DNA from: Baylisascaris procyonis
Taxonomy: Eukaryota; Nematoda; Chromadorea; Rhabditida; Ascarididae
Direction: 5' to 3'
Length of the DNA stretch: 64,000 nucleotides
Assembly (NCBI GenBank): GCA_037389465.1
Contig: JAZARR010000152.1
Coordinates: 1,430,001-1,494,000 of the forward strand
Numbering within the stretch: position 1 is the first letter of the stretch; the number at the start of each line of letters is the position of its first letter. Below, piece by piece: positions 11,901 to 24,241 of this stretch. The notes beneath the pieces are model-generated. The model searched no databases, was not told the DNA's origin, and worked only from the letters and a program-made list of their open reading frames with translations. A program made the position numbers and the translations under genes.

Positions 11901-12780
11901 TTTTCAAATAAAAGAAAAAATTTTCCACCAATTTTTTTTGAATTCCAAAAATTTTATTTATTTTTTCTTTATAAAAACTTTACCATTCGCTTATTTTAAA
12001 ACAGTATCGTTCTTATCATATCATTATTGGTGTGGAAAATTTACTTTTTCGATTAATAAGTTATTAATCCATTCATTTATTGAGTGCCGTATTGACAAAT
12101 TAATCTCTTTATGGCGGAAGTGACAACGAAAAAATTATGGATAAAATTTAGCCATGAAAAATTTTTTACGGCTAAGTTATTATTGTTTCTCGGTCGGAAG
12201 TACTCTTATTATGCAATTATTGGGCAACTTCAGTCTATTAGACAAAGCTTAGTTTATTAGCCAAAGAGCTGAATTATTACTTGAAGGGGATAATTTCATA
12301 CTTATTCGGTTACTTTCTTCACAAATATTTTTATAAGTAAATAGTAATTAAAAGTATGCAATTTCCGAATTCGTTTTGCTTTATTTTCGTCAATTTTTTT
12401 TTTTTTTTTTTTGTAATGATACAGTTTTTTTAGCAGCGTTCCTGGTTATATTCCCTATCTAGTTTCTACCTCATAAATCTCTAGTTTTGCTGTTCTTAAA
12501 ACGATTGTTAATTTTTTTTTTTTAATATTTATATGTTTTGACTTCAAACGCTTTTGCAAATATGCCCAGCAGAAGTGCGCATGTGCGCCACGACGTCTCT
12601 GTGCTCTCTAGACGTATGTGCGTCTTTCTGTCTGTGTGGCTGTCTGGTATCTCAGCTTTGAGACGACGGAAGCTTGAATAATGAAGTATACTTTATTCAA
12701 CATTGAGCAATCAGTTTCGGGAGAGGCTGTAGGTAGGTTTTTTTCCGTCAAAAATTTTTTACGTTCGGTTGATATATTAT
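8901..12780. other. AT-rich intergenic DNA
   Basis: No gene seen. It contains a polypurine (GA) tract at about 10042-10102, a G run at about 10485-10497, T tracts (12397-12412, 12511-12523) and a TGTCTG-rich segment at about 12600-12650, related to a CAGACA motif found elsewhere in the window. Confidence 0.5.
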
Positions 12781-12802
12781 CTACATTTGTATTATTTATA
12801 TT

Positions 12803-12851
<49 letters not shown>

Positions 12852-15800
12852 GTATGTATATATATATATATATTTATATTTATATTATTTATATTTGTAT
12901 ATATATATATATATTTGTATTTATATTATTTATATTATTTATATTGTCTATATTTATATTTAATTTATATTTAATATTTATATTTACATTTATATTTAAT
13001 TCATATTTAATATTTATATTTATATTTATATTTAATTTATATTTAATATTTATATTTGTATTTATATTTATATTTATATTTAATTTATGTTTAATATTAA
13101 TATTTATATTTATATTTTATATTTAATTTATGTTTAATATTTATATTCATATTTATATTTATATTTAATTTATATTTGTATTTATATTTATATTTATATT
13201 TAATTTATATTTAATATATATATTTATATTTATATTTAATTTATATTTGTATTTATACTAATATATAATTTATATTTATATTTATATTTATATTTAGATT
13301 TAGATTCAGATTTTATATTTAATTAATATTTAATATTTAATATTTGTATTTATATTTATATTTATATTTACATTTATTATTTATATTTATGTTTATATTT
13401 AATTTATATTTAATATTTATATTTATGTTTCTCTTTACATTTATATTTATGTTTATATTTATATTTAATTTATATTTAATATTAATATTAACGTCAATAT
13501 TTATATTTATATTTAATTTATATTTAATATTAATATTTATATTTATATTTTATATTTGATTTATATTTAATATTTATATTTCTATTTATATTTAATTTAT
13601 ATCTAATATTTATATTTATATTTATATTTAATTTATATTTATATTTGTATTTGTATTTGTATTTATATTTATATTTATATTTATGTTTAATTTATTTTTA
13701 ATATTTATGTTTGTATTTACATTTATATTTATTATTTATATTTATATTTATATTCAATATTTATATTTAATTTATATCTGATGTCTATATTTATATTTAT
13801 ATTTTATATTAGTTTATATTTAATGTTTATATTTATATTTATATTTTATATTTAACTTATATTTAATGTTTAATATTTGTGTTCATACTTATATTTATAT
13901 TTACATTTATATTTAATTTGTATTTATATTTATGTTTATATTTCTATTTATATTTGTTATTTATGTTTATGTTTATATTTAATTCATATTTAATTTTTGT
14001 ATTTATATTTATACTTAATTTATATTTAATATTTATATTTATGTTTATATTTATATTTAATTTGTATGTAATATTTATATTTATATTTAATTTATATTTA
14101 TATTTATATTTAATTTATATTTAATGTTTGTATTTATATTTATATTTTTGTTTATATTTATATTTAATTTATATTTATATTTATATTATTTACATTATTT
14201 ATATTTATGTCATTTATATTTATGTCATTTATATTTATGTTTATAATTATGTTTATTTTATATTTATATTTAATTTATATTTATATTTATATTCCATATT
14301 TATATTTATATTTATATTTAATTTGTACTTAATATTTGTATTTATGCTTATATTTGTATTTATATTTATATTTAATTTTTATTTAATACTTATATGTATA
14401 TTTTTGATTTATATTTAATTTATATTTAATGTTTATATTTATATTTGTATTTTTATTTTTGTTTAATATTTGTATTCATGTTTATATTAATTTATATTTA
14501 ATTTCTGTCTATATTTACATTTAATTTATATTTAATATTTATATTTATATTTATATTTGTGCTTATATTTATATTTATATTTACATTTATACTTATATTT
14601 ATATTCAATATTTATATTTATATTTATATTTAATTTATATTTAATATTTATATTTATGTTTATGTTTATATTTATATTTAATTTATATTTAATATTTATA
14701 TTTATATTTATATTTGTATTTCTATTTATATTTATATGTATATTTAATTTATATTTAATATTTAATATTTGTATTTATGTTTATATTTTTATTTAATTTA
14801 TATTTATATTTACATTTATATTTATATTTATATTTATATTTATATTTATATTTATATTTATTATTTATGTTTATTTTTATATTTAATTTATGTTTAATAT
14901 TTATATTTATGCTTATATTTATATTTATATTTAATTTATGTTTAATATTTATATTTATACTCATTTTTATATTTAATTCATATTTAATATTTACATCTAT
15001 GTTTACATTTATATTTATATTTAATTTATATTTAATATTAATATTAATATTTGTATTTAATTTACGTTTAATATTTATATTTATATTTATATTTTATGTT
15101 TAATTTATATTTAATATTTATATTTATATTTAATATTTATATTTATATTGATATTTATATTTATATTTATATTTATATTTATATTTATATTTATATTTAT
15201 ATTTAATTTATATTTAATATTTATATTTACATTTATATTTAATTTATATTCAATTTATTTAATATTTATATTTATATTTATATTTTATTTTTAATTTATA
15301 TTTAATATTTATATTTGTGCTTGTATTTATATTTATATTTATATTCAATTTATATTTAATATTTATATTTACATTTAATTTACGTTTAATATTTATGTTT
15401 ATATTTATATTTTATGTTTTATTTATATTTGATATTTATATTTATATTTTATATTTATATTTATATTTATATTTATATTTATATTTATATTTATATTTAT
15501 ATTTATATTTATATTTATATTCAGTATTTATATTTATATTTAGTATTTATATTTATGTTTAACTTATATTTAATATTTATATTTATATTTATATTTATAT
15601 TTATATTTATATTTATATTTAATTTATATTTAATATTTATATTTATGTTTATATTTATATTTATATTTAATTTGTATTTAGTATTTATATTTATATTCCA
15701 TTTATATTTAATATTAATATTCATATTTTTATTAATGTTTATATTTATATTTAGTTTATATTTAATATTTATTTTTATATTCATTTTTATATTTAATTTG

Positions 15801-16320
15801 TATCTAGTTTTTATGTTTATATTTATATTTATATCTAATTTATATTTAATATTAATATTAGTATTTATATTTATTTTACGTTTAATATTTATATTTATAT
15901 TTATATTTTGTGTTTAATTCATATTTAATATTTATATTTATATTTTATACTTATATTTACATTCATATTTATATTTAATTTATATTTAATATTTACATTT
16001 ACATTTATATTTAATTTATATTCAATTTATATTTAATATTTATGTTTATATTTATATTTATATTTAACTGATGTTTAATTTATATTTAATATTTATATTT
16101 AATTTCTATTTAATATTTATATTTATATTTATATTTAATATTTATGTTTACGTATATATTCTTATTTATTTTTATGTTTAGTTTATATTTAATATTTATG
16201 TTTATTTTTATATTTGTGTTTAATTTATATTTATGTTTATATTTATCTTTACATTTATATTTATATTTATATTTATATTTATGTTTATATTTATTTATAT
16301 GTTTATATGTATTTAAACCA
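12781..16320. repeat. 3.5-kb AT-only satellite of TTTATA-type hexamers
   Basis: An almost pure A/T array built on TTTATA/TATATT hexamers. It is interrupted in a loosely regular way by AATTTATATTTAATATT blocks and sparse G or C substitutions. A (TA)n/CATATA run marks its left edge (12806-12870). The units stay close to multiples of six, so several frames remain open for 80-170 codons and read as Phe/Ile/Tyr/Leu/Asn strings. These are artefacts of the repeat, not proteins. Confidence 0.92.
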
Positions 16321-17094
16321 AGATTATTAAATATTTCAAGGCGCATTTTGCAAAGAAGAGATTTGCTACCGATTAGAATCAACACTGATCGTTAAAAGAG
16401 GCAAGTCGTATAAGGGAGTGAGCGTGGAATGGGTTGAAAGCTTGTTGATCACGACTTAAGTTGATTCTGCCTTTGAAAGAAGCTTTGCATTGCATTTTTC
16501 CTAGTTAATTAGATGCGTTGCTTTTGCAATATTTTATACGTTGTTTTTGCAACATTTCCTGAAAACATTTATAGTGGAGCGTATGCGGAGAAATTTATCG
16601 TATAGAAACCCATGGGGTTTTATAAAATTGGATCTATCAAGAAAAAGCTTAATTTGAGGAAGTGATTTTTTAAAATTTATCGTTGATGGCTGAAATTTGA
16701 TTCGATTGTTTTTTTTTTTTTTTTTTTGTTATCGATTTTCTATAGGATAGCTTATGTAACTCCGATGTAAGTTAGTACTAAATAAATATTTCTTTGGTAA
16801 ACATTCTCTGATCAATATTATTTGCAAATATTTGCATTTTTCACCCCATTATATACGTTCTGCTAAGATAACTGTCTTCTCGCCTAATTTTTTTTCTATC
16901 TTTTTTTTTCTTTTTTTCTTCCTATATATTTAAAATTCATTAACAGGTTGCGTTTGGAGTGCTAAAATTTCTTTTTTTTTTATTAAGTATACGTTCATAG
17001 CTTTTAGGTTCAATTCGTTTGAGTTGTTCGTATTCTGTCTCCAATTTGTTGATGTAAATTTCCGAGGAATAGAGTGGCGTCATTTGATCCAGCG
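16321..17094. other. Intergenic DNA right of the satellite
   Basis: Nothing recognisable except T tracts (16709-16728, 16887-16920, 16971-16981). Confidence 0.45.
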
Positions 17095-17127
17095 GGGGGT
17101 GGGGGGTGGGGGTGGGGGAGGGGTAGA
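17095..17127 (+). other. G-quadruplex-prone G tract
   Basis: At least four G runs of four to six bases separated by single T or A residues (GGGGGGTGGGGGGTGGGGG and onward). This fits the G4 consensus with one-base loops, so a stable quadruplex is expected in single-stranded DNA or in plus-strand RNA. Confidence 0.75.
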
Positions 17128-18670
17128 GGGCCAAAATGTTTGGGATGATACCATTTAAATGTCTCGAATTCGATTGCATGCGTTGCAAGTTAGGACGAAG
17201 AGCGTTTTATATGTTTTTCATGAGATGGTAGTTTAGTTTTTTGATTGGAAGTGCGAGATCGGCAATTTATAAGCTCCGTCAAATTTTACTGATTCGACAA
17301 GCCCGGTTTTGATTGTCGACTTTTGATCTCCGGTCAGTCGATCGTCGTATCATCGATTGGTCGAATTTACGGGATAGCCCACCGAATTGTTGAGAAATAT
17401 TCCACTATTTAAAAGTGTCCATGTTGAAAAAGCAGAAAATCGAATGGATTTCAATATTTTATTTATATTTCAGTAAAACAAGTTTTTGAATCTATGAGAG
17501 GCTTTAGAGGCATCAAATTTTTCAGTTCTTGCATCAGGAAGTTCTTTAGTTGAAATGAATGGACAAACAGACACCCAGACAGACACATAGACATACCCAT
17601 CAATATATATGCATGGACACAGCGTTGCTCTAATGCAGTTTATAAATGCCAATTTACAAGGCACATAACAATGACGAAAAGCGCCTAAGCATTGTGTTTG
17701 CTATGAAAACTGACTGATTCTATTACTTATCGATGAGAGATTTGTTTCTTCGTCTGCACTCAGCCAGTTTCAAACATAGGTTTCGCATCTGAATCACCTG
17801 GCACGTTAATTTGCTAATAAGTCTTCGGGAGTAGGTAAATTGAACCAAAAATGTGCAAATTGAGAAGTGATCTCACCCTAGTGACTGCACCTACTAGATT
17901 TCATGAATTCAACGTTGGTGGCACACAACTGGAAGCTATTGCTTAGATGAACAAATGTTCATGGTAGATCTGCCGTTCAAAAATTTTATTTGGGAATTTT
18001 ATAACTTTAAGGATTTTGTTGAATACCTAGTATGCATAGGCTCAATTGCAATAATGTATTTTCTGCAACTTGTGGGAAAAATAGAATAGAAAGAAAAAGG
18101 GAAACTTGGCGCAAAATATGCTTTTTTATTTTATTCTGTTATGCTACCTGGTCGCATAAATAACTAAAAAATAGTGATGGGACTATTTTTGATTGTTTAA
18201 TGACGATTCAGTTTCGTAAGAGAACGATGCGCTTTCTTATAAACTGGCCATTCGTATAAATAAAATCACCTATGAGCTGCTCTATTTGGATTAGTAATAT
18301 ACTTTATGGCTCTCGAGAGATTATATCCATCGCATTTCTTCACTGTTATTTTTATCTTTCACTGGTTGAAACGATCGAACAGATAGACACATCCACAGAC
18401 GCACAGACGTAATGCGTTTTTTTACAAATTTTTAAAAAAAATGACCTATTTTTTGTTGAAAATTTTTAGATGCGCTTAAAAAGGATGAAAAAAACTTTTG
18501 CGATAGTTTAATATCAAGCATTTTTTTGAATTTTTATAACGTTTTTTTTCTTCGACTATTGGCTGTCTTTTTTTGCTCAAGTTAAAAAAAAGCTCCTCTA
18601 CTTCTTTACGAAGGCGAAATTTTATTATCACGTTTGGAAGGATGAACTAAATTTTTGCTAAATTTCTGCG

Positions 18671-18970
18671 ATGACGTCATTTTCTTCGAATGTATTGGGT
18701 GAGGGCGTCGAATGCAGGCAAGTCTTTATCGATCCGACGAGAAAGCTTCACGTCGAGAAGTTTGCCGATGGGCATTGTGCGTCATGGCAACGCAATTGCG
18801 TTGTTGGTAAACGTTCCTTCGTAGATGGAATATATCGTTGCTTCAATTGTTGTTTCTTTAAGCGCTTCACTTCAATCAGTGCTTTAAATTTCCGTCTATC
18901 GAACATCGTCGAATTCCTCTCGTTCTTCCATCTGAGAGTTAATTGTTGTCTATTTTTGAATCATTCCTAG
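18671..18970 (+). CDS. Orphan open frame, 99 codons, doubtful
   Basis: ATG-initiated plus-strand frame with base composition less AT-rich than its surroundings and several cysteines (GVECRQVF, GHCASWQRNC, YRCFNCCFFKR). No signal peptide, domain or splice context is recognised. The second half becomes hydrophobic and irregular. It may be a chance frame or a decayed exon. Confidence 0.2.
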   Translation: MTSFSSNVLGEGVECRQVFIDPTRKLHVEKFADGHCASWQRNCVVGKRSFVDGIYRCFNCCFFKRFTSISALNFRLSNIVEFLSFFHLRVNCCLFLNHS

Positions 18971-19837
18971 AAAATTTTGTTCACTATTTTTTTCTATAGG
19001 CTAAAATATTCACTCCTATCTAGCTATCACCTTATGTATATGCAAATTTACCTGTACCTACCTATACGTATATGTGTGCAGTTTCTATAATATATAGCTC
19101 TCTATCATTTTTATGTGTACGATTTTTAATTTACTCATTCGACAACTTACACAAAAAATATGAAGTAAGTATTAGTAAAGAATTAGTATGGCTCCGCCAA
19201 TTAGCTTTTGGGAGTTCCTAAAATAGTTTTTAATTCAATTTTATTTTTATTCGATTATTGCAATTTTCATTCATTAAATTCGTTTAAGAGCTTCTGATAA
19301 TGCTTCAGTAATTTGCATTTACTTATTGAATTTTATAGTGCTTCAATAGTTTGCATTTATTTATTGAATTTTATAGCTTTGGAAAGTCTGCTATGTGGCG
19401 CACCATTTCAGTATTATTTCCAAAAGCGTTTTATTTCTTATATGTTTGTTTTTAAGTTGTTGGAAATTTTTATTGCCTCAATTTTTTTAATAATTGGAGT
19501 ATTTTCGTAATATAAAAATGTCAGAAATTATGGAGTTTTTTTTCTTCATAGTAATGGAATACAAAAATAGAGTATTTTTTTTTCAATGAATTGACAAAAT
19601 ACTCCTCATTAAGCTGATCAAAATTGAGTGCAACTATCACGAGACTCATAAATTCTAAACATATGCGCTTAGCTATTTATTGCTATTTTACTTTTTCCAT
19701 CTTATGCAATTAGTTCATCTTTTTTTTGGTTTTCTTTTTCTGTATTTGATTTATCTCGATGCTCTCATTTCCGTTACTCTCTTCCATTGCAGGCGTTGCA
19801 GTTTGCTGCATTTTTGTTGAGCTGTTATCTGTTGTTG

Positions 19838-19839
<2 letters not shown>

Positions 19840-19900
<61 letters not shown>
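19840..19900. repeat. (TA)n microsatellite
   Basis: About 60 bp of uninterrupted TA dinucleotides. Confidence 0.95.
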
Positions 19901-19904
<4 letters not shown>

Positions 19905-20350
19905 TTCATTATCTCTTTTTGCAAGCACTTGGGGATTTCTTTTTGAATTTTTATAATGAAGTAAAATATTTGCATTATAAAAAAACATATTCAAATTGGG
20001 TTTTCTACAGTAAGATTTCCTTGTCAGGTGAAATTTTTCGCTCTATTGCATTGCATAAAAATTATTTGAATATAGCGAGAATTAATTTTAGATAGGAATT
20101 TTTATTTTTTGTTTTTGCTCAATATTATCGATTTTTTTTTTGCAGTAATTTCTATCGGGTATATTTTTCGAGTAATCTTATCGAATAGACTTTCTTACGA
20201 ACATTCTTTATGAGTCTATTTGATGGCCGAATGTTTTTGCTCTGCGTCTCTATAATTTATAGCTCTTTCAAAAATGAATTCACATGGCTAAGAAAAAAGA
20301 GAAGCGAATATGCATGTAATAAATAATTATTGGATATGCGCACACAATAG

Positions 20351-20470
20351 GGACTACTCGATAAAAATGTACTCAATAAATATACTGGAAAAATGTACTC
20401 GATAGAGGTACTGAATAAAGGTACTTGATACCGGGGTACTTGATAGAGGTACTCGACAAATGTACTCAAA
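20351..20470. repeat. 13-bp degenerate tandem repeat
   Basis: Repeats of GTACTCGATAGAG and variants (GTACTCAATAAAT, GTACTGAATAAAG, GTACTTGATA) with small length changes, about eight copies. The minus-strand frame across it is a by-product. Confidence 0.7.
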
Positions 20471-21243
20471 TATATGTCTAGGGCTATTTTCGAAATATGT
20501 CATTTCCACATCATGGAGCTATCCTTCATTTTCAAGTACTCATTCTACTTGACAGTCATTTTGCTAGCAAATAAACCGATCGTCTTAACGGGAACGCAAA
20601 AACATTATTGAAAAAAAAAAATTTTTTTTTGCATTTAATTTGTTTCAGAATTTTTTTTTGGGGGGGGGAATTGATTTTATTGTGCATTTTAATAATTTGA
20701 TGACGTCATTTACGGTGTTATAAGTCTGTGGGACTATAACATTTTTTATAGATCGAATAATTTGTGTGCTTTTTGTATTTGATAATTTTATAGTATATTT
20801 ACTAAACGATATTTCGCATACAATTCTTCAACCATATCTTTTTGTTTTCTATTCTTGTTGGTGTATTCTGCTTTATTTCCTTTTTAATTTCAAAGAACTC
20901 TCGTTGATAGGGTATAAAGTATGCATTTACCAGATTAGCGCATTGAAGAAGTGTGGAATATTAGTGAGGAGGAATTATAATCTTCCTTTCGCTCCACTTT
21001 GCTTGTCCTTTTCTTCTTCGATAGAAACTCAAGGGCTTCTATTGAAGTGAATACTGTATTCTTTTATTGAAGTGGACATATTTATCGATTGATGTAATTT
21101 CACACTCTTGCTTCTTCGCTTTCATTCGCATTATTAATTCATAGAACGATAGAGCGCGTTTATTTTGAAAAAAAAATTTTAGTTTAGGTTGACATGTGTT
21201 CGCATTTAATTTCAGGCGAATTAGTTTTTAAGCTTTTCATCGC

Positions 21244-21330
21244 GATAGCTCCAACTTTTTTCTTTTAACTCCTTAAGCTCACTCCGGTAGCTCCAACTTT
21301 TAACCTCACACTTAACTCCTTTTGTGCCTT
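21244..21330. repeat. Two tandem units of about 44 bp
   Basis: TAGCTCCAACTTTT... and CTTAACTCCTTTTG-type segments occur twice in direct orientation. The overlying minus-strand frame reads KVGATGVSLRS across the junction; its coding value is unsupported. Confidence 0.55.
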
Positions 21331-22185
21331 GAAACGTTCCACACTTTTCTTTTGTTCTGAGCACCACTCGAAATTCGTGACAATCATCCACATCTGCGCT
21401 TGATCACTTGACGAATGGAGGTGTTTATTTAGATAATGAAAAGGCATGATATTTGCGTGATATGAAATCAGCAAAATAATAGAATAATTCAATAATGTAT
21501 AAAAGGAAATTGATCATTAAAATTTCCAATATTGTATAACCAACTGGATTTTTAGTTTTTTAATTTTTTAATTTTTCTTTTTTTTTTTTGAAGGAATATT
21601 TTCAGTGATTGCGAAAGGGGTGGAGTTGAGCGAATAATGAAGTCGTTATAGATCGCTTTCTTCGTTTAGAACAAATAGAGTTTGCTTACAATGAAGAAAA
21701 AAGAGCAAATAATATTGGTTGAGCATGTGCAATTGCTTTGCTAAGCGTTAAAAAAAAAAAGTTCTCGACAGTCGGCTGGTGCGTCAAAATCGATTGCACT
21801 GAATTTTCAATAAGTTTTTTTTCCAATTGCTATCGAATTGTTACTTAGAAGTAAGATAGTGTTGATTGGAGTAGATTTTCCATTGCCAGCACTATTTTAA
21901 TTATATTTACTGACAGATTTTTGTCTACGCATTAATAATTCGAATTTAAATTGGATATTTGGAATTTAGTTGATAAGGAGAATGGGAAGAAATCATAGTT
22001 TAAACATTTTGCACGTTGAAAAAATTCCAGTTTTTTGTCTGTCATTTCATGCTCATATAATAAACCTGTGGATTAAATAAGCGCAAATTTCCAGAGGGAA
22101 TAGTTTTTCACTTTACACTAATCTAATCGGATAACAATAGAACGGATCTTTTATCGAAGATTTGTTGGAATATAACGTCTATTTG

Positions 22186-22323
22186 CTTATATTTTATTTT
22201 ATTTTTCTCGTAATTGATGCAAATATTGGTCTGGCAATGTTGGCAAATGTAGGTAGTTTTGCTGCGGTCGGCAGAGCTACAAAAAGCACATATTGTGCTA
22301 GCGAAACTAGCGCGCTTTCCCAC
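22186..22323 (-). mobile_element. piggyBac-like transposase C-terminal finger remnant
   Basis: The minus-strand frame reads GKRASF, then CAFCSSADRSKTTYICQHC and QTNIC, giving C-x2-C-x11-C-x2-C-x4-C. This spacing, preceded by GKR and containing the T-x-Y-x-C core, is the pattern of the cysteine-rich finger at the C-terminus of piggyBac transposases and domesticated PGBD proteins. The frame is closed just upstream (TAA) and no DDE domain is visible around it, so only a decayed fragment remains. A chance cysteine cluster is the alternative. Confidence 0.42.
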
Positions 22324-22582
22324 TTGTTAGTGAATGACGTGTTCATAAAATAATTTTTTCACCGTATTAAATCAAATTCGCTCGTTGAATTATTAAACTA
22401 CTTCATTTTCGAAACTCGGAAGAGTGCATTTTGCATTCGTTGAGATTTTTAATTATTTCTTTTATTTGCTCGTGTTGTGCTTTTTGAGCTTTGATCTTTG
22501 CTCAGTGTATTACTGTTATTTTTAATGACGTTTCAGTATATGCGATGAAAGCACCCTGGGGGAAACTGAAGTCTACCCAGAG

Positions 22583-22619
22583 GCGCCAACCATCTCTTCT
22601 TTCGATTGGTGGTTGGCGC
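22583..22619. repeat. Hairpin with 10-bp GC-rich arms
   Basis: GCGCCAACCA (22583-22592) and TGGTTGGCGC (22610-22619) are perfect inverted copies with a 17-nt loop, in otherwise AT-rich DNA. It could be a structured RNA element or a mutated palindrome; no family recognised. Confidence 0.6.
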
Positions 22620-23786
22620 ATTTTATTCATACCTTTAAGTAGAAAATCGAATCAATCTATCAGAAAATTCAGTAGATCTATTGCTTTAGTTATTTTTCCC
22701 ATCTCGTTCATCGAAAATCTGCCCAATTTTTTCATTTGTCAAAAAAAAAAAAATTTCCTTATATATCGTCCATGATGAAACTAAGGATAGGCATTGCTGT
22801 TTATGTTGCAATCGTTATGTAGAAGTTTAAGAGAGAAAAAAAAATGGAACCTGAATATCTCATTCTTAGATGTTTTTTATTGGGCAGTTCGAAACGATTG
22901 TTCAATTAATTGAAACGTTATCCTCGAATGGAAATTCAGTGAAAAGAAATTCTTCGAATCGTTAGATGCTTGCAGAAAATAATTAAAAGATCACATTGCC
23001 GCATTTTTATTATTTTTTTTTTGAGCGGGCAAATGGATTTCGCAATCTGCATTTTCTTCTCAGCGGGGGAAAAAAATGAGACATTGGAGGTTGAAAGATT
23101 TTTCTGAGTCGATATGCGAAATAGATGCTCGAGATGGCGCATTCTAAGAACGAAGAGATCTTTTTTTTTCTGATGGAAATGAGCGATTGGGAAAGGAGGT
23201 TACGCAATTTTTGATAATGACTGTAAAAGAAGTCCTTTTAATAATCTCAAACCTTAAGATGAATCAATTAAACAGATTTTTTAAAATCTTTATTGACGTA
23301 GATTCATTGAAAAACTAAAAGTCTTTTTTTAAAGTTTATTTATTAGATCTCAGCCAAAGTTTTTCAAATTTCCCTGATTTTTTCCATTTAAATTTTTCAG
23401 CAAAAAATTTTTACTATTGCTGTTTTTTTAATTCTCCTTAATTGTTTTGAATTTTTTGAAATTTTGTTTTCTCGTTTCCGTTATCAAAAAATATTCTCTA
23501 AAAAAAATCATACTACTACTTAAAATAGCTCATATGGAAATCTTTATTTATTTACAACAATAGTATTTGTGTAATTAAGGCTAAATTACTGTTGAAAAGT
23601 GCACAAAGGTCATACTTAATTAAAGCCACTTAGCTCACGTTTCTTATGTTGGTCTTCACTTCTATTTAGTTTATATGCATGAATTACGAACAAACTCGTT
23701 GAGTGAGCTCTTTAATTACATTTCTAGCATAGTCCAACTGAGTCGATAGCATTTGTTGTTTATAGCAGAAATATGTATTATAGTGA

Positions 23787-23787
23787 C

Positions 23788-23867
<80 letters not shown>
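23787..23867. repeat. (TA)n microsatellite just upstream of the membrane-protein gene
   Basis: About 80 bp of TA repeats ending about 40 bp before the presumed 5' splice acceptor of the gene starting at 23960. Confidence 0.95.
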
Positions 23868-23869
<2 letters not shown>

Positions 23870-23898
23870 ATTCCTGAGATTTTGAGATTATTTTTATG

Positions 23899-23908
23899 CA
23901 TCTTTCAG
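23899..23908 (+). promoter_or_regulatory. Splice acceptor before the start codon (5' UTR exon)
   Basis: CATCTTTCAG/GAGG lies 51 bases before the ATG at 23960. It is a strong acceptor, either for a 5' UTR intron or, if this is a nematode, for spliced-leader addition. Confidence 0.5.
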
Positions 23909-23959
23909 GAGGGGTATTGTTCGCTGATCAGTGAAAAGATCGAGTGATTTTTGCATAAA

Positions 23960-24241
23960 ATGCGGCTCTGGCCGTATACAACACTGATGAAATTATTAAT
24001 AAGTTTATTAATTCTGGCCACTTTGGCTGGTATTTGCGAATCGGTGAAGTGCCTCGATTGTGTTGGTAGAGATTGTATGGGCACATTTTGTGAGGGTGAT
24101 TATTGTGTAATGGCCAAATATGCACCACGATGGGGTACAATCGAATGGGGAGAGCCAAGAGTCGTTAAAGGATGTATGAGTGGGAAGATGCTCGAAGATG
24201 ATATCAGGAGTCATTGTGAAACGGTCGACGAATTTGGCGAG
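23960..24241 (+). CDS. Membrane protein exon 1: signal peptide, module 1 first half
   Basis: 94 codons, donor GAG/GTAAAC, phase 0. It encodes the leader and the first seven cysteines, CLDCVGRDCMGTFCEGDYC through RSHCETVD. Confidence 0.88.

Larger units (their letters stand above)
17128..22185. other. Gene-poor DNA with minor repeats
   Basis: No convincing gene. It contains CAGACA-rich patches at 17566-17600 and 18383-18412, an orphan frame at 18671-18970, a (TA)n run at 19840-19900, a 13-bp degenerate tandem repeat at 20351-20470 and a 44-bp duplication at 21244-21330. Confidence 0.45.

Noticed and set aside
12854..16395. Many open frames of 60-167 codons on both strands in the AT satellite
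   Set aside because: They are direct translations of TTTATA-type repeats (Phe/Ile/Tyr/Leu/Asn only), appear in several frames and strands at once, and have no start context, splice sites or varied composition.
19710..20095. Frames of 74-102 codons across the (TA)n run
   Set aside because: Alternating Tyr/Ile produced by the microsatellite; flanks have no coding character.
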